A stretch of 64,000 nt of DNA from Homalodisca vitripennis (taxonomy: Eukaryota > Arthropoda > Insecta > Hemiptera > Cicadellidae). The first letter of the stretch is position 1. Each line of letters opens with the position of its first letter. Position numbers and translations under genes: made by a program. The notes beneath the pieces are model-generated. The model ran no database searches. It worked only from the letters and a program-made list of their open reading frames with translations, and was not told the DNA's origin. The DNA lies in the NCBI RefSeq assembly GCF_021130785.1, contig NC_060215.1:69378501-69442500 (forward strand), given 5' to 3'. Shown piece after piece: positions 63,521 to 64,000 of this stretch.

Positions 63521-64000
63521 TCCGATTTAAATTCAAATATTTTTACCCTTAGTAAAAAATTAATTTTTCAATGGAAATCACTGTTTAGGCGTTTAGGGTC
63601 AATTAAAAATATGAAACTACCATATAACATGTTCCAATTTATTTAAAACAAGATGTGTTTTATATGTATTTTATTGAATATACATGTTAGTTAGTTGTAA
63701 GTTTTGTGTGGTAAGATTCAAAACAATGTTCCAAATGCAAAGGCACATTGGATTTTTGTGCTCAAAAACTGTCTCTGATCTGTTTCCATGATCTGTGCAC
63801 ACTTTATTTCTTCCAAAGAGACAGAGATACAAATTACATCATGGTTACCTAAAGCAGGTAGGTATATGCCTAAACTCTTGTTAGCATATTAATTGGTTTC
63901 ATTAGTAATATGTTTCCAAAAAGTATTGTCCAGAAATGTACATAGAACATCAAATTCTGGGGAATCAGTTTTTATTTGCCTAGAAACAATAACATTTTTC
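63521..64000 (+). other. Intron 9 continuation, nothing recognised
   Basis: AT-rich, without coding signal. Confidence 0.5.

Noticed and set aside
1..64000. CRISPR arrays, operons, tRNA or rRNA genes, riboswitches
   Set aside because: No regularly spaced repeats with unique spacers, no prokaryotic gene organisation, and no cloverleaf or rRNA sequence noticed by eye. A tRNA scan was not possible here.

Overview
This window looks like AT-rich genomic DNA from an insect, and the transposon content makes a hemipteran possible, though nothing in the sequence proves it. The evidence is GT-AG introns of up to about 10 kb, one split eukaryotic gene, several clades of arthropod transposable element, and long (TA)n and (CA)n microsatellites. 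There are no operons, prokaryotic genes, CRISPR arrays or recognisable RNA genes.

The only host gene I can assemble is a P5B-type transport ATPase (ATP13A2/ATP13A3-like) on the + strand. Nine exons between 27610 and 60880 join in phase (1394 nt, about 465 codons). They run from the N-terminal membrane segment through M1/M2, the actuator domain with TGES (split between exons 6 and 7), M3, and M4 with PPALPA, to the first two residues (D-K) of the phosphorylation motif DKTGT. The first coding exon(s) lie upstream and were not identified. Everything after D-K lies beyond 64000. The introns are large and full of transposon debris.

Layout. 1-423: jockey-like LINE (end of ORF1, start of the endonuclease), running off the left edge. 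549-2920: complete Tc1/mariner DD41D element with an open transposase and 447-bp inverted arms, set in a (TA)n tract. 4.0-7.1 kb: nest of foldback and inverted repeats plus a 161-bp tandem duplication. 7.2-10.6 kb: TE scrap yard with LINE RT, two mariner fragments and a broken PWWP-plus-coiled-coil reading frame. 10.6-27.6 kb: mostly non-coding, with LINE remains, a foldback repeat at 17.8-18.25 kb and dispersed repeats. 27.7-31.4 kb (intron 1): R1-like LINE split by a probable solo LTR, then a mariner carrying a poly(A) run. 31.6-41.4 kb (intron 2): LINE with a piggyBac derivative nested in its RT, an opposed 5'-truncated jockey LINE, a piggyBac C-terminal scrap and another LINE. 41.6-47.1 kb (intron 3): BEL/Pao fragment and a 1293-bp deleted DD41D derivative with long, nearly identical arms. 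47.3-56.4 kb: decayed mariner, a LINE RT, and exons 5-8. 57.7-60.5 kb (intron 8): nearly complete piggyBac with one catalytic Asp replaced by Gly. 62.7-63.5 kb: two mariner remnants.

Most elements are broken by stops, frameshifts or truncation. The youngest-looking are the DD41D pair and the intron 8 piggyBac. The most unusual coding content is the PWWP/coiled-coil frame at 9.1-10.5 kb, which may be a LINE ORF1-like gene or a captured chromatin-reader gene.
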